A stretch of 9,293 nucleotides of DNA from Petrotoga sp. UBA5851 (lineage in GTDB: Bacteria; Thermotogota; Thermotogae; Petrotogales; Petrotogaceae): the NCBI GenBank assembly GCA_002431635.1, contig DJGH01000005.1, positions 1 to 9,293 of the forward strand. Direction: 5' to 3'. Within the stretch, counting starts at the first letter, position 1. Each line of letters opens with the position of its first letter. The translations under genes and the position numbers were made by a program. This document shows, one piece after another, positions 1 through 6,308 of this stretch. Under the pieces are notes generated by a model. That model did no database searches and was not told the origin of the DNA. It worked only from the letters and a program-made list of their open reading frames with translations.

Positions 1-704
1 ATTTTCTGAAAATTAAATATTATTTTCATTTCAACTCTTCTGTTATATTTTTCATCCTGCATCTCTTCAGAAAGTGGTCTATACTTTGAAACTCCCATAG
101 GCATAATTTTTTCACCAAATTCCATAATTTCTGGATAGGTACGGAATATATACTCAAATGCACTGTAAGATCTCTTCAGAGATAAAAAGTAATTATAAAG
201 AACATCTCCAGAAGCATCTGTATGTCCTGCTATTCCTATAAAATCAATGTAATCCTTTTTATCAGATTTCATTATTTTCATAATTATACGATACATTGTA
301 TCCAAAACTGGTTTCATATCATCACGTATTTGAAAAGAGTTGTAATCAAAATAATTTGTACTGTCCACATAAATGGTAAAACCATCACGAAGACTGGCAT
401 GAAGCAAAGTACTTTCCGAAGAAGTATACTCATGTAAAATAGAGGAAAAATCGAAGACCTCCTTTATTTTATTGTTAACATTAACTAGACTAGTAAGTGA
501 TGCTTCGAGTGTTTCCGTCAGCTCAAGAGTCTTTATATAATCTGCCATAGTACTCTCATACTTTGAAGTCAGCTCTTTGACCTGGATATTCACCTTATTG
601 TAGCTGTATATATAGACAGCTACAATTATTATTAGAACTGTTAGTATCAAAAGATTAAAAAAGTTCAGAATACCTTTGTCTTTCTCCGGTTTCAATAATG
701 TCAT
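1..704 (-). CDS. OmpA/MotB-like peptidoglycan-binding membrane protein, 3' end outside window
   Basis: I translated this gene by hand from an ATG at 704; it stays open for 234 codons to the window edge. Residues 5-11 are charged and about 12-34 form one hydrophobic membrane segment with no lipobox or obvious cleavage site, so the protein is probably anchored by an uncleaved helix. Residues ~37-80 look helical and may form a coiled coil. The rest matches the OmpA C-terminal fold: GHTDASG at 160-166, LSLKR at 174-178 and NRRVE at 221-225. D163 and R178 have the same 15-residue spacing as the diaminopimelate-binding Asp271/Arg286 of E. coli OmpA, so peptidoglycan binding is likely. The start is fixed by GAGGGGG (710-716 on the complement), five bases upstream. 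It lies 16 bp after the debranching enzyme gene and is probably co-transcribed with it. Whether it is a motor stator (MotB-like) or a wall anchor cannot be told, because no MotA partner is visible. Confidence 0.8.
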   Translation of the reverse strand, partial: MTLLKPEKDKGILNFFNLLILTVLIIIVAVYIYSYNKVNIQVKELTSKYESTMADYIKTLELTETLEASLTSLVNVNNKIKEVFDFSSILHEYTSSESTLLHASLRDGFTIYVDSTNYFDYNSFQIRDDMKPVLDTMYRIIMKIMKSDKKDYIDFIGIAGHTDASGDVLYNYFLSLKRSYSAFEYIFRTYPEIMEFGEKIMPMGVSKYRPLSEEMQDEKYNRRVEMKIIFNFQK

Positions 705-720
705 AAATTCCCCCTCAAGA

Positions 721-2862
721 TCAGCGTTTTACAGATATCAGAACAACAGTACTCTTTTCTTTAACATAATAGCTTTTATTTACAGGAAGAAGTTCTTCAA
801 GGAAATCGTTTGGAGATTCAAAAGAAGTATCAATAACGCGCAACCATCTTCGTTCTTTAAACTGAGGTATTTCAAACTCTAAAGGCTTATCATACTGGTT
901 AAGTGCAATGTATATATCGTTATCTCTGGCAGTTTCATTGGAAGTATAATAATCGCCACTTATCATAAGAGCAAGTGTATGCGAAGAATAACTCCAGTCA
1001 GGTGCATATGGTTTTATACCATGCCAGGTAACATCTGCTATCCCATTGCCAAGAAAATCAGTGCCTGTAAAAAAATGTCTACGCCTTAAACTTTTATGCT
1101 TCTTTCTAAATTCTACCACTTTTTTCAAAAATCTGAAAATGTCAGAGTACTTTTCTTTTCTTGTCCAGTCAACCCAGCTCAACATATTATCTTGACAGTA
1201 GGCATTATTATTTCCAAGCTGCGTACGGCAGAATTCATCGCCCATAAGTATCATAGGTACTCCTTGTGAAATCATGAGAATAGTAAGAGCATTCTTAATC
1301 TGACGTTTTCTGATTTTACTTATGTGAAGATCATCAGTTTCTCCCTCTACACCATTATTAAAGCTATAATTCTCATCCATTCCATCAAGATTTCCTTCAC
1401 CATTTAAATTATTATGTTTTCTATTATAAGATACAAGATCCCAAAGAGTAAAACCATCATGAGCGGTTATGAAGTTTACACTGCTATATGGCATACGATT
1501 ATTATCTGCAAATAGATCTGGACTTCCGCATATCCTTGTAGCCAAATCAGATACTACACCTTTGTCTCCGCGTATAAACCTTCTTAGAGTATCCCGATAC
1601 TTACCGTTCCATTCAGACCAACCGTAGGGAAACTGTCCTACATAGTAGCCTCCCGCTGCATCCCAGCCTTCTGCTATAAGCTTTGTTCCATAAAGTATAG
1701 GATCTTCGGCTATATCTTTTAGAAGAGAAAGATCTCCTATCCAATTTCCTCTTGAATCACGACCAAGTATTGATGCCAGATCAAACCTAAAACCATCGAC
1801 ATGACATTCCGTAACCCAGTACCTAAGACTGTCAATGATTAATTCCTTTACAACCGGATTAGCGCAGTTCAAAGTATTTCCGGTACCAGAATAATTAAGA
1901 TAATATCTTTTATTGGAATTATTAAGCATATAATAGATACTATTGTCAAGACCACGGAAAGAAAGAGTAGGACCGAATTCATTTCCTTCTCCTGTATGAT
2001 TGTAAACCACATCAAGAATTACCTCTATTCCGTATTTGTGTATAGTTTTTATAAAATTTTTGAACTGATCAACCTGTTCACCAAGTCTCAATCCATGGGA
2101 GTAATTACCAGTAACTGCAAAAAAACCTATAGGATTATACCCCCAGATATCCTTGAGTCTTTCTCCATTGAGAGGATTAATATTGACATTTGCACCCGGA
2201 TTAAACTCAAAAATAGGCATTAGCTCTAATGTTGTAACTCCAAGCTCAAGCAGGTGAGGAATTTTTTCTACTATTCCGTCAAATGTTCCTCTATCTGCCA
2301 CACTGGAATTAGTATTCATTGTAAACAGTCTTACATGTAGTTCATATATAATACTGTCTTCAACAGGTATTTGAGGTCTTACATCCTGCCCCCAGTCGAA
2401 TTTTGTATCGTCAATTACAATATTTTTACACGCTGAACGTACTGAGTTAGTCCTTGAAAAACTTAAATCCATATTTGAATCATCTGAAATATCGTAACCA
2501 TACATAGACGGATCATCAAAATCATATACACCCGATATCGCTTTGGCATATGGGTCAAGTAAAACCTTATTTTTATTGAATCTATGACCGCTCAAGGGTT
2601 CATAATCCCCATCTACCCTCCAAAGATAATATGAATTATTACCTATACCAAAAAGATAAATATGCCAAATATCTCCAGTTTTATTATAAATACGATCCAG
2701 TTCAAAAGAGAAAAAGGGGATGTCATCGTAAAAATTCTCATAAAGTTCAATAAAAACCCTTTTCCCATATCTTGAAAAAACAGCAAAATTTGTACCGGAT
2801 GGATCAACTGTAGCTCCAAGTTTCGGATGTCCCCTGCTTATTTTTATACTGGAATTATCCAC
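721..2862 (-). CDS. glgX: Glycogen debranching enzyme (GH13, GlgX/isoamylase type)
   Basis: Predicted cytoplasmic alpha-1,6-glucosidase that removes branches from glycogen or limit dextrin. Numbered from the GTG start (713 aa), an N-terminal CBM48-like domain occupies roughly residues 8-95 (GHPKLGAT, then NFAVFSR). The GH13 barrel follows with all four conserved regions: DVVYNH at 284-289, GFRFDLAS with nucleophile D361, LIAEGWDA with acid/base E398, and TAHDG with D469. A C-terminal beta domain ends the protein. Length is normal for GlgX (about 650-720 aa), and no catalytic residue is missing. Start choice: the first in-frame ATG at 2895 has no Shine-Dalgarno sequence, while the GTG at 2862 is preceded by GAGAGG seven bases upstream, so I prefer GTG. 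The ATG would add 11 residues before the conserved region. The next gene (OmpA/MotB-like) follows after 16 bp. No other glycogen genes (glgA, glgC, glgP) are in the window. Confidence 0.93.
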   Translation of the reverse strand: MDNSSIKISRGHPKLGATVDPSGTNFAVFSRYGKRVFIELYENFYDDIPFFSFELDRIYNKTGDIWHIYLFGIGNNSYYLWRVDGDYEPLSGHRFNKNKVLLDPYAKAISGVYDFDDPSMYGYDISDDSNMDLSFSRTNSVRSACKNIVIDDTKFDWGQDVRPQIPVEDSIIYELHVRLFTMNTNSSVADRGTFDGIVEKIPHLLELGVTTLELMPIFEFNPGANVNINPLNGERLKDIWGYNPIGFFAVTGNYSHGLRLGEQVDQFKNFIKTIHKYGIEVILDVVYNHTGEGNEFGPTLSFRGLDNSIYYMLNNSNKRYYLNYSGTGNTLNCANPVVKELIIDSLRYWVTECHVDGFRFDLASILGRDSRGNWIGDLSLLKDIAEDPILYGTKLIAEGWDAAGGYYVGQFPYGWSEWNGKYRDTLRRFIRGDKGVVSDLATRICGSPDLFADNNRMPYSSVNFITAHDGFTLWDLVSYNRKHNNLNGEGNLDGMDENYSFNNGVEGETDDLHISKIRKRQIKNALTILMISQGVPMILMGDEFCRTQLGNNNAYCQDNMLSWVDWTRKEKYSDIFRFLKKVVEFRKKHKSLRRRHFFTGTDFLGNGIADVTWHGIKPYAPDWSYSSHTLALMISGDYYTSNETARDNDIYIALNQYDKPLEFEIPQFKERRWLRVIDTSFESPNDFLEELLPVNKSYYVKEKSTVVLISVKR

Positions 2863-2866
2863 ATAT

Positions 2867-2875
2867 CCACCTCTC
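2867..2875 (-). promoter_or_regulatory. Ribosome binding site supporting the GTG start of glgX
   Basis: The complement reads GAGAGGTGG, placing GAGG seven bases before the GTG at 2862. The upstream ATG at 2895 is preceded by AT-rich sequence with no purine-rich core, unlike every other gene in this window. This site therefore decides the start. Confidence 0.55.
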
Positions 2876-2971
2876 AGACTGCCCTTAGAATACATGTCTA
2901 GTCAAATTTATTCAACACCAGCATATTTTAGAAATCTTCCTATGGAAACCCTCTTATTTATTCATGTTCAT

Positions 2972-2990
2972 TAACAAAGTTATTTTGTTA
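2972..2990. repeat. Inverted repeat, 7-bp arms, possible operator
   Basis: TAACAAA and TTTGTTA are exact inverted arms separated by GTTAT. The repeat sits in the intergenic region between glgX and the wHTH gene, about 110 bp upstream of the glgX start and about 34 bp upstream of a plus-strand TATAAT box. It is AT-rich and has no T-tract, so a protein-binding site is more likely than a terminator. A chance occurrence in AT-rich DNA is possible. Confidence 0.3.
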
Positions 2991-3002
2991 CTTAATATTA
3001 AT

Positions 3003-3029
3003 TTGTTTTTAAATTTTATAAGTTATAAT
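3003..3029 (+). promoter_or_regulatory. Candidate plus-strand promoter in the glgX upstream gap
   Basis: A perfect TATAAT lies at 3024-3029. The best -35 is a weak TTGTTT at 3003-3008 with a short 15-bp spacer. The predicted transcript would start near 3036 and run into the plus-strand hairpin/T-tract at 3075-3106. The TATAAT is unambiguous but easily arises by chance in AT-rich DNA. Confidence 0.35.
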
Positions 3030-3035
3030 TAAGTC

Positions 3036-3106
3036 AGTAATCCCCCGAACCCCCCATGAAGATGTTTGATTATACCCGGAGAGCAAGAGCTCACCGGGCT
3101 TTTTTT
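3036..3106 (+). ncRNA. Candidate C-rich small RNA, about 70 nt
   Basis: This is a hypothetical RNA bounded by the TATAAT box at 3024-3029 and the terminator hairpin at 3075-3106. It carries two cytosine runs, CCCCC at 3042-3046 and CCCCCC at 3050-3055, upstream of the terminator stem and predicted unpaired by eye. Small RNAs of low-GC Gram-positive bacteria such as RsaE and FsrA use C-rich single-stranded motifs to block Shine-Dalgarno sequences, and this layout resembles them. No family is recognised. All neighbouring genes here are on the opposite strand, so the transcript would be independent of them. The existence of the RNA is inferred, not shown. Confidence 0.35.
3075..3106 (+). terminator. 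Intrinsic terminator, plus strand, with no plus-strand gene before it
   Basis: The stem is CCCGG (3075-3079) with CCGGG (3094-3098), an A-A mismatch, then GAGC (3081-3084) with GCTC (3089-3092), closing an AAGA loop. C3099 and seven T (3100-3106) follow. The T-tract lies only on the plus-strand side and covers the stop codon of the minus-strand wHTH gene. For that minus-strand transcript the hairpin comes just after the stop but is followed by TATAATCAAAC, so termination in that direction would be weak. Confidence 0.65.
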
Positions 3107-3611
3107 ATTCTTCAGGGTTATCAAAAAGCCCTATTTTAAGAGACTCTCTTATTGATTTATAACGCTTGATCTTAGACTCTACAATTGAATCTGAAGTAAT
3201 AAGTTTCTCCTTCAGGAGAAGGTATTTCACTTTGACTGGTTCTACAAAGTACCAGCTTCCACTTTGTGCTGAGTACTCCGGGACATTCACTTTGTACTTG
3301 CTTCCAATAACGGCCTTGGAAACAATCTTCACAAAAGCGTTTATTTTTTTGAAATATGCCATTGCATTCTGGGTTCTTCCTATACTTATATTTAGATTGG
3401 AAGAAATCTCTCTTACGCTTGTAAAGGCCTGTGTATAGTCACGCCCTAAGCCATAGCTTAAATTATATATATATAAATATACTTTCGAAAACGAAGACGG
3501 GGTAAGTCCAAGAACATAAACCATAACCTTTTCCGGTATTTGAATAAAAGGTCTTACCGGACGGTACTCAAAAACATCAATACTCCTATCAGTATCAAAA
3601 TTATCAGTCAT
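3105..3611 (-). CDS. Winged-helix DNA-binding protein, function unknown
   Basis: Predicted 168-residue cytoplasmic protein. Residues ~24-60 (IQIPEKVMVYVLGLTPSSFS, then a Tyr/Leu-rich helix and SYGLGRD) and ~65-93 (SVREISSNLNISIGRTQNAM) read like the helical part of a wHTH. NISIGRTQNAMAYF would be the recognition helix, followed by a basic wing at ~95-110. The pattern resembles the N-terminal wHTH of DnaD or plasmid/phage replication-type regulators, but the exact family is not recognised. The C-terminal third is Lys-rich. The start at 3611 is chosen because it overlaps the upstream gene's stop by 8 bp and has CAGGAG ten bases upstream. A longer reading from 3647 would lie inside the upstream gene. 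It is probably translationally coupled to the zinc-ribbon-like gene and may regulate their shared palindromic promoter. Confidence 0.7.
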   Translation of the reverse strand: MTDNFDTDRSIDVFEYRPVRPFIQIPEKVMVYVLGLTPSSFSKVYLYIYNLSYGLGRDYTQAFTSVREISSNLNISIGRTQNAMAYFKKINAFVKIVSKAVIGSKYKVNVPEYSAQSGSWYFVEPVKVKYLLLKEKLITSDSIVESKIKRYKSIRESLKIGLFDNPEE

Positions 3612-3936
3612 CTTTCTCGTACTCCTGACGTGTAAGAATATCGGCACCTGTAAGATTAAGCTTTATTATTTTGTATCTTTCATCAAACTCTGCTGAAAGA
3701 TTTATTTTCTCAAAACATTTTGAACCTATAAATTCCTTGTCTATGAAATAACTTGCTTGAGAATCATCATAATTAGTAATTAGATCATATCCCTTTCTAA
3801 GCGATGCAGCAAATTTTTCTCCGCACTTTTTACAACGAAAATATACGACAAGCGAGTTTCCTTCACTGTAAAATACTTGAGATTCTTTTTTATTTTCATG
3901 ATCAGTTATTCTGAAAATTTTTTTAAATATTCCCAT
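3604..3936 (-). CDS. Small zinc-ribbon-like protein, function unknown
   Basis: This 110-residue soluble protein starts at an ATG preceded by GGGAGG. Residues 1-10 are basic (MGIFKKIFRI). YFRCKKCGEKF at 32-42 is one CxxC knuckle (C35, C38), and only one more cysteine follows (C74, in GSKCF). A canonical four-Cys zinc ribbon is therefore incomplete: either another residue supplies the fourth ligand or no metal is bound. The arrangement, CxxCGE, then an acidic/aromatic stretch, then IGxKCF and a beta-rich C-terminus, looks like a small family of uncharacterised bacterial proteins, but I cannot name it. Its stop overlaps the start of the wHTH gene, so the two form an operon. The promoter directly upstream has an extended -10 overlapping a palindrome. 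Confidence 0.7.
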   Translation of the reverse strand: MGIFKKIFRITDHENKKESQVFYSEGNSLVVYFRCKKCGEKFAASLRKGYDLITNYDDSQASYFIDKEFIGSKCFEKINLSAEFDERYKIIKLNLTGADILTRQEYEKDD

Positions 3937-3965
3937 ATTTTCCTCCCTTTAAATCGGCATATTTA

Positions 3966-3974
3966 ATTATATCA
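3966..3974 (-). promoter_or_regulatory. Extended -10 promoter for the zinc-ribbon/wHTH operon
   Basis: The complement reads TGATATAAT, a TGn extension with a perfect TATAAT. No good -35 lies 17 bp upstream, as is typical of extended -10 promoters. Transcription would start near 3959, giving a leader of about 23 nt containing the GGGAGG ribosome binding site. Confidence 0.6.
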
Positions 3975-3983
3975 TGTATGATA
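3970..3983. promoter_or_regulatory. Palindrome TATCATGTATGATA, candidate operator
   Basis: TATCAT and ATGATA are exact 6-bp inverted arms around GT. The site overlaps the upstream edge of the extended -10 box, where a bound repressor would block RNA polymerase. The operon it precedes encodes a wHTH protein, so autoregulation is a reasonable guess. Confidence 0.4.
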
Positions 3984-4031
3984 CAATTAGTGTCGTTCAA
4001 GTATTGTGCGTTTTTAATCTATTGAAGATAA

Positions 4032-4039
4032 ACCGATAA
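4032..4039 (+). promoter_or_regulatory. CCGATAA box, possible sigma-28-type -10 for the FliK-like gene
   Basis: ACCGATAA closely matches the flagellar sigma-28 -10 element GCCGATAA. The -35 side is poor: the nearest TAA-containing stretch (TAATCTAT at 4015-4022) sits about two bases too close and matches TAAAGTTT badly. The gene 65 bp downstream encodes a flagellar-looking protein, which raises the prior. Confidence 0.3.
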
Positions 4040-4064
4040 AATATCTGGTCTAATATGTTTTATC
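4035..4064. repeat. Inverted repeat GATAAAA-N16-TTTTATC in the FliK-like leader
   Basis: GATAAAA (4035-4041) and TTTTATC (4058-4064) are exact inverted arms. They overlap the CCGATAA box and end about 40 bp before the start codon. The repeat could be a dyad for a dimeric regulator or a weak AU-rich hairpin in the 5' leader. Confidence 0.3.
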
Positions 4065-4104
4065 AGACGATATGTGATATGTTAAGAAAAACAAGGAGGG
4101 GTTT

Positions 4105-6261
4105 ATGAATATACTAAATACATTCCTGACTCAATCTTCAAATGCTTCTCAGCTGACAGAACTGGCTGCGAAAAACGGCAAGATTACAGGAAAGGTAATA
4201 TACTCTGACGGAGAAATAAATCTTGTAAGTATTAACGGAAAACTGTATATACTTAATTCTGAAGATGGAAAAAAGCTTCCTGAAGGCTCTTTGGTAAATA
4301 TTGTTTTTTCAAAAAATACTATACCTTCAACTGATCAGAATATTATTAAAAGCTATATAACAAAAGCCTTAGGAGAAATTTCCGGAAATATAATTAAATT
4401 TTCCTTAGGTTCTGCTCAGGAAAGTAGCCAGACTATTTTTTCAAATATAAAAATTGATTTTTCTCAGATTCCTGATACGCAGAAAGGAAAATTTCTTGTC
4501 TGGGTATCTGATTTATTTGATTCATTAAATACTTCAATGCAAAATGACAAAGTTTTTTCTTCCTTTTTAGAAAATTTTTCCAGGAAAGAAGCTTTTTCTA
4601 GCTTTATAAAATCTATCATATCAGAGCTTTCTAAGGATTTTTTTTCCAATAAGATCTTTACAGCCGATCCAAGATTCATATCTGATAAAACTATTATGTT
4701 GTTTAAAGATTCATACTTCAATTTAAGACAGCCTGAAGGTCAGAAATCAACTGATCTCTTTAATACCTCCAATATCGACAAGAAAAAATCTCTGCCTGTT
4801 CAATCAGATTCAGAAAATGAAAATAAACTGGTTGATAAAAATTCTTTAAGTAAAAAAGAATCTTATCAGGAGATTTTTTCTGAAAAAAAATTTGATTCTT
4901 TAAAAGAGCCTACATCCGATAAAAAACAGACGCATAAAATAGAAAATCAAGAAAAATCTTTACTAACTCAAAAAGAAAGTTTATCTTTATCGAAAGATGA
5001 AAAAATCAAACTGCAAGATTCTTTACAGGTTGCTAGGAATAGTTATAAATCAGATCCACAAAAAGAAACGGAAACTTCCTATCAGAAAAGAAATTCTGAT
5101 TTCCAGCTTGCTAAAAATACTTTTAAAAAAGAATCATTTGATGAATCGGTTGTTCAAAGAACAACTAACGAGTTAAAAAAAGAACTTATCCTTGATTATT
5201 TTAAAAATCATTATTCTGCTGCAAAAAAGAAAGTTTCTGAGGCAGTTGTTTTTCAAAAAGCAAAGGAAAGTTCTGAAGTACCTGCGGAAAAAAATCAGGT
5301 CGGCCTGTATTTTAAAAAAGCAGAATCATCACAACCCATTTCTCAAAAAATTGACCTTACGTCATTTAAGTTTTATAAATCAATTTTACGTGATATTTTT
5401 GATTCAGGGAATAATATAAGGACAGTTTTTGTATATAAAGAAAAAAACGATGCAATCAGTAACTTTTTGCTCAAAGAAAATACTTTTGAAAAAAATATTA
5501 CTGAACAGATCTCAAAGCAAAACCCTATATCCGAAAAATTATCACAGAATACTTCAAAACCATCTTTTGAAAAAGCATCTCCTTTTACTATAGAAACTAG
5601 GAAGCAAACTGATACGTTCGAAGGATCCCCTGTAAAAAATCCTTTTAATATACAACAGAAAAAATATATAGATGTATCCCAGCAGACAAATCAAAATACA
5701 GAGCCTAAAAGTAATTTGCTCCATGCTACTGTTTTGGGTAAAGTAAAAATATCAGATTCTTTCAGAAATGAAATACTAACAGAAATACCTTCTAAAAAAC
5801 AAATTTCTGAAAAACTTTCTTTTGAGAACAACAGTCTTTTTTCTAAAAGCTCAATTTCTAATGCTGTTGAAAAAGCCGTTTCTGCTTACAAGGTGTTTGA
5901 AAACACAAAAACCACTGAAGCAAGTACTTATTTTCTTGTCAGTTTTTTGGGAATGCCTGTCTTTTTTAACTTCAGAAGACTTTCAGATGAATTTGGAAAT
6001 GAAAAGAATTCTGCAGAAAAAAATTATGGAAAACTAAGAATGGTAATGCCTACTGAAACTTTTGGCATGGCTGATATAACTCTATTCATGAGTAAAAATG
6101 ATGTTATAATAAAGCTAGGCATAGACAGAAATTTTAAGTATATGCAGTCCAATAGCATATCATTGAATCAAGCCCTTGAGAATATTGGATATAATCTTGT
6201 CCTGTTCGATATTTTCATAAATCCTCAAAATCCAGATATATCCAGAGATACTCTTATTTAA
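4105..6261 (+). CDS. FliK-like protein with long low-complexity linker
   Basis: This 718-residue protein has a start supported by AAGGAGGGG seven bases upstream. There is no signal peptide or membrane segment. Three parts are visible. Residues ~25-70 (GKITGKVIYSDGEINLVSIN, then KLPEGSLVNIVF) form a small beta domain like the N-termini of FliK-type proteins. Residues ~215-600 are a Lys/Ser/Glu/Gln/Asn-rich, probably disordered linker with many KKES/SEK-like segments. Residues ~607-718 include KLRMVMPTETFGMADITLFM, VIIKLGIDR and LNQALENIGYNLVLFDIFI, matching the strand-strand-helix pattern of the FliK C-terminal (Flg_hook) domain. FliK measures hook length and switches export substrate in the flagellar type III apparatus, and a long flexible middle fits a ruler role. 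No flagellar genes are nearby, so it may be a divergent or paralogous member. The family assignment is an inference from pattern, not certain. Confidence 0.6.
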   Translation: MNILNTFLTQSSNASQLTELAAKNGKITGKVIYSDGEINLVSINGKLYILNSEDGKKLPEGSLVNIVFSKNTIPSTDQNIIKSYITKALGEISGNIIKFSLGSAQESSQTIFSNIKIDFSQIPDTQKGKFLVWVSDLFDSLNTSMQNDKVFSSFLENFSRKEAFSSFIKSIISELSKDFFSNKIFTADPRFISDKTIMLFKDSYFNLRQPEGQKSTDLFNTSNIDKKKSLPVQSDSENENKLVDKNSLSKKESYQEIFSEKKFDSLKEPTSDKKQTHKIENQEKSLLTQKESLSLSKDEKIKLQDSLQVARNSYKSDPQKETETSYQKRNSDFQLAKNTFKKESFDESVVQRTTNELKKELILDYFKNHYSAAKKKVSEAVVFQKAKESSEVPAEKNQVGLYFKKAESSQPISQKIDLTSFKFYKSILRDIFDSGNNIRTVFVYKEKNDAISNFLLKENTFEKNITEQISKQNPISEKLSQNTSKPSFEKASPFTIETRKQTDTFEGSPVKNPFNIQQKKYIDVSQQTNQNTEPKSNLLHATVLGKVKISDSFRNEILTEIPSKKQISEKLSFENNSLFSKSSISNAVEKAVSAYKVFENTKTTEASTYFLVSFLGMPVFFNFRRLSDEFGNEKNSAEKNYGKLRMVMPTETFGMADITLFMSKNDVIIKLGIDRNFKYMQSNSISLNQALENIGYNLVLFDIFINPQNPDISRDTLI

Positions 6262-6272
6262 TCTTTTTAAGG

Positions 6273-6278
6273 TATAAT
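6273..6278 (+). promoter_or_regulatory. Possible -10 box before the OsmC-like gene
   Basis: A perfect TATAAT lies in the 47-bp gap after the FliK-like stop codon, 30 bases before the OsmC-like start. There is no recognisable -35 and no TGn extension. No terminator hairpin separates the FliK-like gene from this run, so read-through is equally possible. Confidence 0.35.
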
Positions 6279-6308
6279 ACTATTAAACGTATAAAGGAGG
6301 ATGTATCC

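Noticed and set aside
2863..2895. ATG at 2895 as the start of glgX
   Set aside because: No Shine-Dalgarno sequence precedes it, and the 11 extra residues are outside the conserved region. It is kept as an alternative, not excluded.
2860..2920. A minus-strand promoter TTGAAT-N17-TATTCT just upstream of glgX
   Set aside because: Each half matches the consensus at only four of six positions, too weak to report in AT-rich DNA.
3055..3138. A 27-codon plus-strand reading frame from the ATG after the C run, through the hairpin
   Set aside because: It has no ribosome binding site (the ATG follows a C run), it crosses the terminator and its T-tract, and it then overlaps the wHTH gene on the other strand.
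3612..3647. Longer N-terminus for the wHTH protein from the ATG at 3647
   Set aside because: The extra 12 residues lie inside the upstream gene. The ATG at 3611 has its own CAGGAG site and the typical stop-start overlap.
4464..4721. Minus-strand open frame inside the FliK-like gene
   Set aside because: It is a shadow of the coding strand, with no ribosome binding site and low-complexity composition.
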